64,000 nucleotides of DNA from Brevibacillus_H sp041920465 (GCA_041920465.1 JBHGXW010000054.1:62001-126000); one strand, 5' to 3'. Counted from the first letter of the stretch, positions 17,175-26,356 are shown. Program-made: numbers and translations. The notes: a model not told the origin generated them from the letters alone.

Positions 17175-18277
17175 ACGTTCTCCTTCATCTGAGCCAAAGC
17201 CAGCCTAAGCTGCAAATACGTGTACTTGTCTTGCAGAAATTCACGGAGCACACGCAAGCGTTTCGTTCCCAATTGAAGGCATGCCTGGATAATCTCCTCT
17301 TTGGCCTGAACCGACAGATAGTGGGAATGATCCCAATCCGGACAGTGCAGAGCTATTTCCACCAGATGGTCTTCAATTGTTCCGCGGCGTAATCCTCGGC
17401 TTTTCGCGATGGTTTCAATATCTTTTTCACGCTTCAACCATTGATAGGTTTGATAGGCACTCACGCTTATCGGAAGGTGATTCTGTTCTGAAGGGATGCA
17501 CAGTCTCTTCAACAATGGTGTATCAGATACTTCACGATTTCTTAGTGATTGATACAGACTAGCAAGCATGTAGCGGAACTTGATCCGTGTAAACAAAGGC
17601 GGTTCTTGTTCTCTTAGGGCAATCTGATGCAGGGTATGTCCGACTTGGGAAGCTCCGGACAGCTGATCCATGACAAGGCGCTGCAGGGCAACCGGATACC
17701 CTTGAAGCACCCTGTACAATTCCTGGCCCAGACCATTCATCCAGCGCGCTCTTTGCTCTTTTTGATGCAGCTCCTGCTTGACCCAGTTCTGCACTTGTTT
17801 GGATGAAACGACGGGAAAGAAATCCAGCTGGTTCACAAGAAGATGGGATACAGTTTGAACCAGCAAATGGAGCCTCATCCAAAATAATTCAATATCAGCA
17901 GGCAAGCTGATCGAGGTAAACGGCTCAAACCATCTTGCAAATTCGTACTTTTTTTCCCACTCTTCTGCAAGCTGGCTACCTCTTTGTGTAATGACAAATG
18001 ACTGCTGCGCTCTTTCGCCCGCTCCCTCGTTCGGCAGAATGAACTGATTGGTTTGCAGATCAAACAAAATTTCTTCCCATTGCTCTCTAGAAATACTCGG
18101 GAAAAGCCGATAATAAGGAAAAAGAGAATAGATATGGGTATCTTGATACGTTTGGTTTGATTTTCGGCCTTTCAGCACGTAGTAGAAGGATTGCCGGGTC
18201 CGCTCTCCGGCGAGTGGAGTTAAACCTCTTAGCGTCAGAGCCTGAAGAAATTGCTTTTCCTCCGCTTGCAAATCCAT
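17168..18277 (-). CDS. ypbB: YpbB-like helix-turn-helix protein
   Basis: The 369-residue protein is mostly helical, with a C-terminal winged helix-turn-helix of the HTH_40 type (about 275-365: DIETIAKSRGLRRGTIEDHL) resembling the C-terminal domain found in some RecQ proteins. Its gene overlaps recS in B. subtilis too (ypbB-recS), so the two products probably act together in DNA metabolism. AAAGGAG precedes the ATG at 18277. The N-terminal region has no recognised domain. Role is inferred from neighbourhood. Confidence 0.82.
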   Translation of the reverse strand: MDLQAEEKQFLQALTLRGLTPLAGERTRQSFYYVLKGRKSNQTYQDTHIYSLFPYYRLFPSISREQWEEILFDLQTNQFILPNEGAGERAQQSFVITQRGSQLAEEWEKKYEFARWFEPFTSISLPADIELFWMRLHLLVQTVSHLLVNQLDFFPVVSSKQVQNWVKQELHQKEQRARWMNGLGQELYRVLQGYPVALQRLVMDQLSGASQVGHTLHQIALREQEPPLFTRIKFRYMLASLYQSLRNREVSDTPLLKRLCIPSEQNHLPISVSAYQTYQWLKREKDIETIAKSRGLRRGTIEDHLVEIALHCPDWDHSHYLSVQAKEEIIQACLQLGTKRLRVLREFLQDKYTYLQLRLALAQMKENVC

Positions 18278-18326
18278 AACTTTTACTCCTTTTTATATTC
18301 ACGAAGAAGAATATTTTACGGTATAC

Positions 18327-18356
18327 TTGTACTTGTTGTGTTTCGCAGATTATATA
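18327..18356 (+). promoter_or_regulatory. Candidate promoter of the coiled-coil membrane protein gene
   Basis: TTGTAC (18327-18332), 18 bases, TATATA (18351-18356), ending 26 bases before the start codon, in the divergent gap with ypbB. Fair match to a vegetative promoter. Confidence 0.35.
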
Positions 18357-18381
18357 GAAGCTCCCTTGATGGAGGATGAAT

Positions 18382-19308
18382 ATGGGAAAAAGATTAAATC
18401 GTTCAGACTACTTCTTCACCTACATGATCATCATATCATTTGCTTGCTTGATCGGCGGATTTTTTTTGGGAGCCGAAGTCATGAAAGTAAGGTCGAATAA
18501 TGAAATGGAAGCCATGAAAAAAGAGTTTAACCTGAAGATCGAACAGGATCGTCTGGAAAAAGAAAAGAAATTATATAAAGAACAAGATTTCGTGTCATTT
18601 TACTATAACGTACTCGCCCCTTTGGAAAAGTTCAAAAAAGCGCATTTCGCTTATGCCGATAAACTGCCAGCTTCTTCAGAGAAGGAAATCAAGTCGCTAA
18701 GCTCTGACGCTTTGGATACAGCGGATGAAACGCTAAAAGAGATCGAGCAGGTAAGTATTCCTGACTCCTCTCCCCTCTTGAAACAGGCCAAGCAGGAATA
18801 CATCCAGAGCTTGCAGGCGTATATGGACGGTATGAATGAGGTTATCGATGGCGATAATACCGAAATGACAACAAAAGAACTGATACAATTGCGTCATCTC
18901 GAGGCATTTAAACGCACATGGCTGCGAGCACAGGCAGATATGTACAAAGCGATCGCGTTCTGGGAAGAGATGTATGTCACGAACCAACCGCTGGTAAGAA
19001 AAATCTCCCAGCAAAAGATTTCTATCTCACAATGGAAGAGCTATCCGTTCCACTTGCGTGATTATATCGCTGCCGAACACCTATATCGTGCCAATGAGAT
19101 GGTGCGCTTTAATCCGGAAGATTTAACCTCGCGAGTAGACGTCGTAGTTGACGGAAACCAAGCCGCTGCACTTGGATGGAAAGATATTCCTTTCGCATTT
19201 CGCGTGTTGAATGCGACGGATGCGGTACGGGAAGGAGATTTCAAATCACTGAAGAACAAGCTATATTCGCATTTAAAATCACCGGAAATGCCGCTTTTCA
19301 CGGAATAA
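18382..19308 (+). CDS. Membrane-anchored coiled-coil protein of unknown function
   Basis: Start ATG 18382 (308 residues) lies six bases after GGAGG; an ATG two codons earlier touches the site. One N-terminal transmembrane helix (about 11-32) is followed by a charged coiled coil (about 38-66, EMEAMKKEFNLKIEQDRLEKE) and a mainly helical soluble domain to the C-terminus. No catalytic motif is visible. The topology suggests a bitopic protein with its large domain probably outside the membrane. It sits alone between ypbB and ferredoxin, and I do not recognise the family. Confidence 0.75.
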   Translation: MGKRLNRSDYFFTYMIIISFACLIGGFFLGAEVMKVRSNNEMEAMKKEFNLKIEQDRLEKEKKLYKEQDFVSFYYNVLAPLEKFKKAHFAYADKLPASSEKEIKSLSSDALDTADETLKEIEQVSIPDSSPLLKQAKQEYIQSLQAYMDGMNEVIDGDNTEMTTKELIQLRHLEAFKRTWLRAQADMYKAIAFWEEMYVTNQPLVRKISQQKISISQWKSYPFHLRDYIAAEHLYRANEMVRFNPEDLTSRVDVVVDGNQAAALGWKDIPFAFRVLNATDAVREGDFKSLKNKLYSHLKSPEMPLFTE

Positions 19309-19409
19309 GTTTATTTTTAGATGGGATTCATTCTTGAAATCTCATCAAACAACGAATAAAATGAGATTGGGCAATGGACGTACCATTATTTATGGGAGGT
19401 GAAACAACA

Positions 19410-19619
19410 ATGACAACTTGGGTAGATAAAGAAACCTGTATCGCTTGTGGTGCTTGCGGTGCTACTGCTCCTGATGTTTTCGATTACGATGATGAGGGTT
19501 TGGCATACAACAAGCTCGACGACAACAGCAACACTGCTGAAATCCCGGAAATCCTTTTTGACGATGTCCGCGATGCAGCAGACGGTTGCCCAACCGACTC
19601 CATCAAAGTTGAAGAGTAA
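19410..19619 (+). CDS. fer: 4Fe-4S ferredoxin
   Basis: Small acidic electron carrier of 69 residues. Four cysteines (Cys10, Cys13, Cys16 and Cys60, in CIACGAC and DGCP) ligate one 4Fe-4S cluster, as in the B. subtilis Fer type. Start ATG 19410 follows GGGAGGTG at good spacing; a longer frame adds 12 residues without a ribosome site. Fer is adjacent to ypbB in B. subtilis as here. A strong terminator follows. Confidence 0.93.
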   Translation: MTTWVDKETCIACGACGATAPDVFDYDDEGLAYNKLDDNSNTAEIPEILFDDVRDAADGCPTDSIKVEE

Positions 19620-19635
19620 TATGGCAAAGAACCTT

Positions 19636-19663
19636 CCAGTGATCGATCACTGGGGGTTTTTTT
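19636..19663 (+). terminator. Terminator of fer
   Basis: Perfect 18-base palindrome CCAGTGATCGATCACTGG (nine-bp arms) followed by GG and a run of seven T. Confidence 0.88.
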
Positions 19664-19743
19664 ATTCTGCTTTTCTTTCCTGTCTATACTTGCTATAATG
19701 TGAAATGATTTCATAAGAGATTGGATAAGGAGGAAATGCTTTT

Positions 19744-20241
19744 ATGTCTTTTACTAACAAAGTTGTAGATGCTTTCATCGAAATTCCTACCGGCAGTCAA
19801 AACAAGTATGAATATGACAAGGACGCGGGTGTTTTCCGGTTAGATCGTGTGTTATATTCTCCTATGCATTATCCGACTGAATACGGCTATCTTGATAAAA
19901 CTTTGGCTCTTGACGGAGATCCGCTTGATATTCTCGTTTTGACAACCTTCCCTACTTTCCCGGGTTGCGTTATCACGACCCGCGTAATCGGTGTACTGGT
20001 TATGTCCGATGACAAAGGCCAAGACGAGAAACTTCTGGGTGTACCGGTTGACGATCCCCGTTTTGATGGCGTCAACTCTCTTGATGACGTTGCTCCACAT
20101 GTATTGAAAGAAATCTCCCACTTCTTCGAGCGCTACAAAGACCTCGAAAACAAAACTACCAAAATCGAAGGCTGGGAAGGTCCTGAGAAAGCGGCTGCTC
20201 TCATCGACGAGTGCCTGGCTCGATATGAGCAAAGCAAATAA
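19744..20241 (+). CDS. ppa: Family I inorganic pyrophosphatase
   Basis: Soluble Mg2+-dependent enzyme that hydrolyses pyrophosphate and pulls biosynthetic reactions forward. The 165 residues fit family I, with KYEYDKD near 20, YPTEYGY near 43 and the metal-binding DGDPLDILVL at 57-66. This differs from the family II PpaC used by B. subtilis itself, so it marks a lineage difference. AAGGAGG lies ten bases before the ATG. Single-gene unit closed by the terminator at 20273-20308. Confidence 0.92.
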   Translation: MSFTNKVVDAFIEIPTGSQNKYEYDKDAGVFRLDRVLYSPMHYPTEYGYLDKTLALDGDPLDILVLTTFPTFPGCVITTRVIGVLVMSDDKGQDEKLLGVPVDDPRFDGVNSLDDVAPHVLKEISHFFERYKDLENKTTKIEGWEGPEKAAALIDECLARYEQSK

Positions 20242-20272
20242 GAAAGCCGATATGCTTTCTGAAAGCGAGACA

Positions 20273-20308
20273 AAAACGCTCCCGAGTTTCCATTCGGAAG
20301 CGTTTTTT
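20273..20308. terminator. Bidirectional terminator between ppa and the GGDEF-EAL gene
   Basis: AACGCT/AGCGTT stem extended by CCGA/TCGG; six T follow on plus and five on minus, between two convergent genes. Confidence 0.8.
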
Positions 20309-20314
20309 CGTGTT

Positions 20315-22804
20315 CTATGAAAACAAGTGATGGCTCAGCCTTTTTCCTTCTCTCAACAAGCCTTCCAGATCCTCTGCTGACAGCGGACGGCTGAAATAGT
20401 ACCCCTGCATCTCATCACAGCGTTTTTCCTGCAGGAATTGAAGCTGCTCTTTCGTTTCCACCCCCTCTGCAATCACGTTCAAATCCAGGCTATGAGCCAT
20501 CGCAATAATGGACGTGGCAATGGCAGCACCCAAGGGATCAAAGGTAATGTCATGAACAAACGATTGATCAATTTTTAAGCGGTGAATCGGAAAATGCTTG
20601 AGATAATTTAAGGATGAATAACCTGTTCCGAAATCATCTATGGAGATTTCAACCCCAAGCTTCGCCAACTCCTGCAGAGTTTCAATCACCTGTCCCACAT
20701 TCTGCATGGCAATGGTTTCGGTAATCTCCAATTCCAGATACTTAGGCTCCAACTGCGCTTCCTCCAGAATCTGCGCTACCAGTTGAACCAAATTTTTTTG
20801 TTGAAACTGGCTTGCCGAAAGATTTACCGCCACCCGCATCGGCGGATAACCTGCCATTTGCCAAGCTTTATTCTGTTTGCATGCGGTTCTCAGCACCCAT
20901 TCGCCAATCGGGATAATCAGTTGAGTATCTTCTGCCAACGGAATAAATTTGGCAGGTGGCAGCATGCCATGAGTGGGATGGTGCCAACGGAGCAGCGCTT
21001 CTACCCCAACAATTTGCCCGCTTTGAATGTTTACCTGCGGTTGATAGTGCAAGAATAGTTCATTACGATCAATCGCTTTGCGTAAATCTTGTTCCAAGGC
21101 CAACCTTTCAAACGCTTGGGCATCCATGGCGGTCGTATAGAATCGGTAATTATTCCGGCCGGTTTCCTTTGCACGATACATGGCTGTGTCCGCATTTTTC
21201 ATCAACGTATCTACATCGCGTCCGCCCTCCGGATACAAACTGATACCAATGCTTGCACTGATTGTCAGTTCACGGCCGGCGATTTCAAATGGTTGACTGA
21301 TGACATCCAAGATACTTTGGGCAATTCTTTCCGCATGTGCTGTTCCTTCGATTCCGGGTAGCAGCAATGTAAATTCATCCCCACCCAGACGCGCGATCGT
21401 TGCTTCGCTGGAGACGGTGCAGCTTAATCGATCGGCAACAGTTATCAGAAGCTGATCACCAGCCCCATGGCCAAAGATGTCGTTAATCAATTTGAAGCGA
21501 TCCAGATCTAAGAACATAACCGCCAATACGGTTCCCGTTCTCTTGGCATCTCGAATGGCCTGTCCCATTTTCTCCAAAAATAACTTACGGTTTGCAAGAT
21601 TGGTCAGATCATCATGGTACGCCATAAAATGAATTTGTTCTTCTGCTTGTTTGCGCTCCGTGATGTCGCGAATAGACGTAACTCTTGCCGGTCTGCCGTC
21701 ATACTCGATCACTTTGCCTGCCAGCTCGCCGTAAAATCGGGTCTGATCTTTTCGCAGGCCGATAGCTTGGTATATGGTATCTACTCCTGAAGAAATGTGC
21801 TGCTGAACTAATTCGTGGTCTTCCGGAACGGCCAGTTTTAGTACCTCCATTCCAATTGCTTCCTCACGAGTATAGCCAAACATTCGGGTAAAGGCATCGT
21901 TAATCTCCAGAGCGATTCCGTCCCGATGAATCAAGATGGCCTCAAATGTCGCTTCTGATAATTTGCGAAAGCGCTCTTCGCTTTTCTCCAGCCGGTTTTG
22001 GTGATGGCGGAGCAATATTTTTTCCATTCGGAACCGAAAGATTACCCAATATATCATGTTGATCAGAAAAAACGGAACAAGCAAAAAGGCCATTACTTTT
22101 AGCCGTTCTTTTTGTATTTCTAATTGCCATTTTCTCCCGTCATAATCAAGGCCGACTATGGCATCTACTCTTCCCTGCTCGTCAAAAATCGGAGCAAAGG
22201 CAGAAATGGTGTAGCCCCACTGATCGTATGTGGGATGTTTCTCCACAGAAACCACTCCGTGAAAGGCCATATCCATCTCAGGCACATAATTGTGATAGAT
22301 CTCTCCGATGGGGAGTCTTTTCTCTGCCTCGCCTTCAATCAGTCCGTTACGGTCAATATCTGTTGCCGAATCTACCACGAAATAAATGGTCCCGTCGTCA
22401 GATTTGCGCATGGTGTATAGTTCATTGAACTGGGGATTATACATCAACCATTTGCTGATATTCTCCAACACATTCTGGTAGACGGGGTCTTGCTCGATTG
22501 TACCCAGTCTTATTTTGGCATGTTCCATCTTCTGCAGCCCGAGGGCAAAAGTGGGAGCCAAACCCCCCGCCAATTGTTCAAATTGCTGCCTCTCTTGAGT
22601 TTCCGCCTCTTCCACAAAGAACCAGCCAACGATAAATGTCACCATTAACGAGAGGGCAATATAAACAGGCACCAAGCCCATGACGGAATTACGGCGCAGC
22701 CCGAACCGCATGCCGATATCAGCGTTGTATATATGATTGTGCATCAAGGCTCCCAAAAGGAAGAAGATCCATGAAAGAAGCATGATGTACAGTATGTAAT
22801 CCAT
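20315..22804 (-). CDS. Membrane sensor with PAS, GGDEF and EAL domains
   Basis: Predicted c-di-GMP turnover enzyme of 829 residues (start ATG 22804; the ATG two codons earlier abuts the GGGG ribosome site). N-terminal helices (about 5-23, 44-64) are followed by an extracytoplasmic sensor region (about 70-235), a further helix (240-262), a PAS domain (285-390), an intact GGDEF motif (476-480), and an EAL domain with EALLR (603-607), IDDFGTGYSS (near 707) and AEGVET. An RxxD inhibitory site is not evident upstream of GGDEF. Both activities look possible; net direction cannot be told. Single-gene unit with an inverted repeat 50 bases upstream. Confidence 0.87.
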   Translation of the reverse strand: MDYILYIMLLSWIFFLLGALMHNHIYNADIGMRFGLRRNSVMGLVPVYIALSLMVTFIVGWFFVEEAETQERQQFEQLAGGLAPTFALGLQKMEHAKIRLGTIEQDPVYQNVLENISKWLMYNPQFNELYTMRKSDDGTIYFVVDSATDIDRNGLIEGEAEKRLPIGEIYHNYVPEMDMAFHGVVSVEKHPTYDQWGYTISAFAPIFDEQGRVDAIVGLDYDGRKWQLEIQKERLKVMAFLLVPFFLINMIYWVIFRFRMEKILLRHHQNRLEKSEERFRKLSEATFEAILIHRDGIALEINDAFTRMFGYTREEAIGMEVLKLAVPEDHELVQQHISSGVDTIYQAIGLRKDQTRFYGELAGKVIEYDGRPARVTSIRDITERKQAEEQIHFMAYHDDLTNLANRKLFLEKMGQAIRDAKRTGTVLAVMFLDLDRFKLINDIFGHGAGDQLLITVADRLSCTVSSEATIARLGGDEFTLLLPGIEGTAHAERIAQSILDVISQPFEIAGRELTISASIGISLYPEGGRDVDTLMKNADTAMYRAKETGRNNYRFYTTAMDAQAFERLALEQDLRKAIDRNELFLHYQPQVNIQSGQIVGVEALLRWHHPTHGMLPPAKFIPLAEDTQLIIPIGEWVLRTACKQNKAWQMAGYPPMRVAVNLSASQFQQKNLVQLVAQILEEAQLEPKYLELEITETIAMQNVGQVIETLQELAKLGVEISIDDFGTGYSSLNYLKHFPIHRLKIDQSFVHDITFDPLGAAIATSIIAMAHSLDLNVIAEGVETKEQLQFLQEKRCDEMQGYYFSRPLSAEDLEGLLREGKRLSHHLFS

Positions 22805-23063
22805 CCGCATCCCCTTTATCTGCTTCCACGGAATCTGAAGTGTTCTCTAGCAATTTGAATTGATTCAACGAATCCGCAAGATTTATTTCCAATATACAAC
22901 AATCGACAAGGCTTAGATAGCACAAATTCAGGAATTTTGGCACGATTCTTCACCTGCAGCAAATGACGAAAATAAATGTCAAACCGATCATGTAAGCGCT
23001 GTTTTTTCCGAACAATAAATAAAAATTTAACGATAATGTTCTTAATTTTTGTTGTTCCCCCTA
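22805..23063. other. Non-coding stretch between the GGDEF-EAL gene and the T-box promoter
   Basis: About 260 bases with no convincing gene on either strand. It must carry the promoter of the GGDEF-EAL gene (minus). An inverted repeat TTGAAT-N2-ATTCAA lies at 22855-22868. The part from 22990 on is AT-rich and leads into the T-box promoter. Confidence 0.6.
22855..22868. repeat. Short inverted repeat upstream of the GGDEF-EAL gene
   Basis: TTGAAT, two bases, ATTCAA: perfect six-base arms, 51-64 bases upstream of the start codon. Operator-like, but short enough to be chance. Confidence 0.3.
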
Positions 23064-23092
23064 TTGACGCTTCTACATTGCCATGATAAAGT
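23064..23092 (+). promoter_or_regulatory. Vegetative promoter of the serine operon leader
   Basis: TTGACG (23064-23069), 17 bases, TAAAGT (23087-23092): a good sigma-A match placing transcription start near 23099, just before the T-box leader. Confidence 0.65.
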
Positions 23093-23099
23093 AGGTAAC

Positions 23100-23395
23100 A
23101 ACTCAAGCAAAACTGAATAGTCTAACAACAATGATGAAGAGATGCTATGAGACGGAAACCCTCAGAGAGCCGATGGTCGCTGCGAATCGGCGGTTCCACT
23201 TATAGATGAGCACTTCGGAGTTAGCAAACTGAAACATCTAGTAGGTTTGATTCGGTTGATCCGTTATCTCAAGGTCTTGTACCTAAAGAGGTTCTCTCTT
23301 GTGAAGGAGAGAACGAATGAGGGTGGTACCGCGAAGCATACCTCTCGTCCCTCACTACAGTCGTAGTGGGCGCGTCGAGAGGTTTTTTATTTTAT
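23100..23395 (+). ncRNA. T-box riboswitch, probable serine specifier
   Basis: Canonical tRNA-sensing leader. The stem I distal motif AGAGAGC is at 23163-23169, followed by the apical GATGGTCGCTGCGAATCGGC. The T-box AGGGTGGTACCGCG is at 23320-23333. Upstream ACGA..GAGG can pair with CCTCTCGT as antiterminator, competing with the terminator at 23340-23390. In the usual context before ACTTCGGAGT I read the specifier as AGC (23209-23211), serine, which fits the downstream serA. The acceptor-pairing bulge reads TGGT, which would pair best with ACCA, whereas serine tRNAs normally end GCCA, so a G-U pair is needed. Uncharged tRNA is expected to turn the operon on. Confidence 0.9.
23340..23390 (+). 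terminator. T-box regulated terminator
   Basis: ACCTCTCG pairs with CGAGAGGT around an internal CACTAC/GTAGTG hairpin, followed by six T. It competes with the antiterminator fold of the T-box leader. Confidence 0.85.
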
Positions 23396-23423
23396 CAATC
23401 ATTTAGTTGGAGGTAGAGAAACC

Positions 23424-24578
23424 ATGTTTGAAGACAAATTGATTCTGCGCATTCCAGGACCAACCCCGATTCCACCGCGTGTACAGCAAGCGATGAGCCG
23501 TCCGATGATCGGACACCGCAGCGGCCAATTCTCCAAGCTGTTTGCCGAAACTGCGGCGAAACTGAAGCCCTTCTTTGGAACTCTTCAAGATGTTTACGTT
23601 GTAACCGGAAGCGGTACGAGCGGCTTGGAAATGGCAGTAGTCAACACGGTACAACCGGGAGAAGAAGTAGCCGTTCTGGTAAGCGGCGCATTTGGTGAAC
23701 GTTTCGCGAAAATTTGTGAACGTTACGGAATTGTCGTTCATCGTCTCGATGTTACATGGGGCGAAGCGATTACTCCTGAACTTTTGGCTCCTTTCTTGGC
23801 TGACAAACCGCAAGTCAAGGCAGTTTTCGCTACATATTGCGAAACTTCAACAGGAATCCTGAACCCGATCAAAGAATTGGCGCAAGTTGTTCGTGAAAAA
23901 ACAGAAGCATTGTTTATCGTGGACGCAGTAAGCTGCTTGGGTGCTGTACCCTGCGAGATGGATGCATGGGGTCTTGACATCGTGGTTACCGGTTCGCAAA
24001 AAGCATTCATGCTTCCAACCGGCCTTGCCTTTATCGCTGCAAGTGACAGAGCTTGGAAAGTGATTGAACAATCCAAACCGCAAGCGTTTTATCTGGATCT
24101 GAAAGCTTATCGCAAAAGCTTCGCCGAAAAAACAACTCCGTACACTCCTGCCGTTTCCCTGGTGTTCGGTTTGGAAGAAGTAATCGCCATGATGGAAGAA
24201 GAAGGGCTTGCCAATATCATCAAGCGGCACGAGCTCCTGCGCGACATGACACGCGCTGCGATGAGAGCGCTCGGCATTCCGCTCATGACCAAAGATGAAT
24301 TTGGTTCGCCAACCGTAACCTCGCTTGACCCGCAGGGATTGTTTGATGCCGAGGAACTGCGCAAAGTGTTGAGAACCAGACACAACCTGATTGTTGCCGG
24401 CGGACAGCAGCATCTCAAGGGCAAAATATTCCGCATTGGCCACATGGGATATTGCGAACCGCTTGATGTGATCCAAATTGTTGCTGCCATTGAAATGTCT
24501 TTAAAACAAATCGGCTTTGAAGTGGAACTTGGAAAAGGTGTAAAAGCCGCACAGGAGGTATTGATCAATCATGTATAA
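23424..24578 (+). CDS. Class V aminotransferase of serine biosynthesis operon
   Basis: PLP enzyme of 384 residues in the serine-pyruvate/alanine-glyoxylate aminotransferase branch of class V, not the classical SerC sequence type. It has PGPTPIPPRV at the start, the GSGTSGLEM PLP-phosphate segment near 62-70, Asp167 in VDAVS and the Schiff-base Lys193 in TGSQKAF. GGAGG precedes the ATG. The gene overlaps serA by eight bases and shares the T-box leader, so it most likely supplies the aminotransferase step of serine synthesis (phosphohydroxypyruvate or hydroxypyruvate), although serine-glyoxylate activity is possible. Confidence 0.82.
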   Translation: MFEDKLILRIPGPTPIPPRVQQAMSRPMIGHRSGQFSKLFAETAAKLKPFFGTLQDVYVVTGSGTSGLEMAVVNTVQPGEEVAVLVSGAFGERFAKICERYGIVVHRLDVTWGEAITPELLAPFLADKPQVKAVFATYCETSTGILNPIKELAQVVREKTEALFIVDAVSCLGAVPCEMDAWGLDIVVTGSQKAFMLPTGLAFIAASDRAWKVIEQSKPQAFYLDLKAYRKSFAEKTTPYTPAVSLVFGLEEVIAMMEEEGLANIIKRHELLRDMTRAAMRALGIPLMTKDEFGSPTVTSLDPQGLFDAEELRKVLRTRHNLIVAGGQQHLKGKIFRIGHMGYCEPLDVIQIVAAIEMSLKQIGFEVELGKGVKAAQEVLINHV

Positions 24579-26154
24579 AGTTCTTATCAGCGATCCGCTA
24601 AGCGAATTCGGTATTCAAAAATTGCTGGAAGCTCCCGATGTGGAAGTTGTCCAAAAACCGGGTCTCTCCCCTTCCGACCTCTTGGCGGAGATCGGCGAAT
24701 ATGATGCTCTTTTGGTTCGCAGCCAGACACAAGTAACCGCCGAGGTATTGGCTGCCGCGAAAAAGCTAAAAGCCGTCGGCCGTGCCGGTGTGGGTGTTGA
24801 CAATATCAACATTAACGCGGCTACGGAAGCAGGTATTGTCGTCATCAATGCACCGGATGGAAACACGATTTCCACAGCTGAACATTCATTCGCCATGTTG
24901 ATGGCATTGGCACGCAATATTCCGCAAGCCCACAAGAAGCTGACGGACGGAACCTGGGATCGGAAAAGCTTCCAGGGGGTAGAGCTTAATGACAAGACGC
25001 TTGGTATCATTGGGATGGGGCGTATCGGTTCTGAGGTAGCCAAACGGGCAAAAGCTTTTAATATGAAGGTAATCGGTTTCGATCCGTTCCTGACCGAAGA
25101 ACGGGCAAAAAAACTGGGGGTAATCAGCGGAACAGTGGAAGACATCATTCGCGAAGCTGATTTCATCACCGTCCATACTCCTTTAACCAAAGAAACCCGC
25201 CATCTGATCAGCACGGATCAGTTTGCGAAAATGAAAGACGGAGTGCGGATCATCAACTGTGCACGGGGCGGCATTATTGACGAAAAAGCGCTCTACGAGG
25301 CAATTTTGACTGGCAAGGTGGCAGGTGCCGCTCTCGATGTATTCGAGCAAGAACCTCCGGTAGACAATCCGTTGATCGGTTTGCCGCAGGTTGTGGTTAC
25401 TCCGCATCTGGGCGCTTCAACGGTAGAAGCACAAGAAAACGTAGCGATTGACGTATCGGAAGAACTGCTGAAAATTCTGCGTGGCGAACCCTTTAAAAAT
25501 GCCGTCAACCTTCCTTCTATCCCGGCACACATTTTGGAAAAGGTTCAGCCTTACTTCAGCTTGGGAGAAAAGCTGGGCAATTTCCTGGCTCAAGTTACGG
25601 TTGGTGCCCTGCAAGAGGTTACCATTACTTATAGCGGTGAACTTGCAGACGTAGATATATCTCCGTTGACCAGAACGATTCTCAAAGGAGTTCTCGCCTT
25701 CCGTTTGGGAGAAGAGGTGAATTACGTGAATGCCCCTCATCTGGCGAAGATCCGTGATATTACCGTTAACGAACATAAATCGTCCCATAACCGCGGTTTC
25801 ACCAACTTGATTACACTTGAGCTGAAAACCAATTTGCAAACCCGCACTGTTGCAGGTACCAGATTGAACGGTTACGGTGCGCGCGTTGTCAAAATTGACG
25901 ATTACTCGATCGATGTCGCTCCAGAGGGCCAACTGCTGTTCATTCATCACAATGACAAGCCAGGTGTAATCGGCCGCGTCGGTACGATTCTCGGCACAAA
26001 TGATGTCAACATCGCAACGATGCAGGTAGGCCGCCGCGACATTGGCGGAGATGCGATCATGCTGCTTACGGTCGATAAGCCGCTCTCCCCTGAACTCCTG
26101 GATACACTGGGAGAATTGAGCGAAATTAAGAGCGTGACGCAGATCGAATTGTAA
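24571..26154 (+). CDS. serA: D-3-phosphoglycerate dehydrogenase
   Basis: First enzyme of serine synthesis, oxidising 3-phosphoglycerate with NAD+. The 527-residue long form has the D-isomer 2-hydroxyacid dehydrogenase core, with GIIGMGRIG nucleotide loop at 145-153, catalytic Arg in NCARGGI (near 230), Glu in the following helix and His in PHLGAST (near 278). An intervening ASB domain (about 320-450) and a C-terminal ACT domain (about 455-527, HHNDKPGVIG) follow, the latter normally allowing serine feedback. ATG overlaps the aminotransferase stop; AGGAGG is 12 bases upstream. Transcription is controlled by the T-box leader. Confidence 0.95.
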   Translation: MYKVLISDPLSEFGIQKLLEAPDVEVVQKPGLSPSDLLAEIGEYDALLVRSQTQVTAEVLAAAKKLKAVGRAGVGVDNININAATEAGIVVINAPDGNTISTAEHSFAMLMALARNIPQAHKKLTDGTWDRKSFQGVELNDKTLGIIGMGRIGSEVAKRAKAFNMKVIGFDPFLTEERAKKLGVISGTVEDIIREADFITVHTPLTKETRHLISTDQFAKMKDGVRIINCARGGIIDEKALYEAILTGKVAGAALDVFEQEPPVDNPLIGLPQVVVTPHLGASTVEAQENVAIDVSEELLKILRGEPFKNAVNLPSIPAHILEKVQPYFSLGEKLGNFLAQVTVGALQEVTITYSGELADVDISPLTRTILKGVLAFRLGEEVNYVNAPHLAKIRDITVNEHKSSHNRGFTNLITLELKTNLQTRTVAGTRLNGYGARVVKIDDYSIDVAPEGQLLFIHHNDKPGVIGRVGTILGTNDVNIATMQVGRRDIGGDAIMLLTVDKPLSPELLDTLGELSEIKSVTQIEL

Positions 26155-26272
26155 AAACGTATCCATGCCGCACCCAGCTTCTTGACTAACCTTCACGCAC
26201 ATGGTATTTTAGCAATGCTGGATTATTGAGAATCTGCATCATGGCTGATAATCAAATAGGAAACCATTCGGA

Positions 26273-26308
26273 GGAGCCTGTCACAAAACAGGCTCCTTTT
26301 GTCTTTTT
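26273..26308 (+). terminator. Terminator of the serine operon
   Basis: GGAGCCTGT/ACAGGCTCC nine-bp stem with a six-base loop, followed by TTTTGTCTTTTTT. Confidence 0.88.
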
Positions 26309-26356
26309 TCTGTTTCCTATATTTGTAGAACCTTTATTTTGGAGAGGAGAATCACT

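Noticed and set aside
22816..23106. 96-residue minus-strand frame upstream of the GGDEF-EAL gene
   Set aside because: No ribosome site, biased composition, and it overlaps the promoter of the T-box leader.
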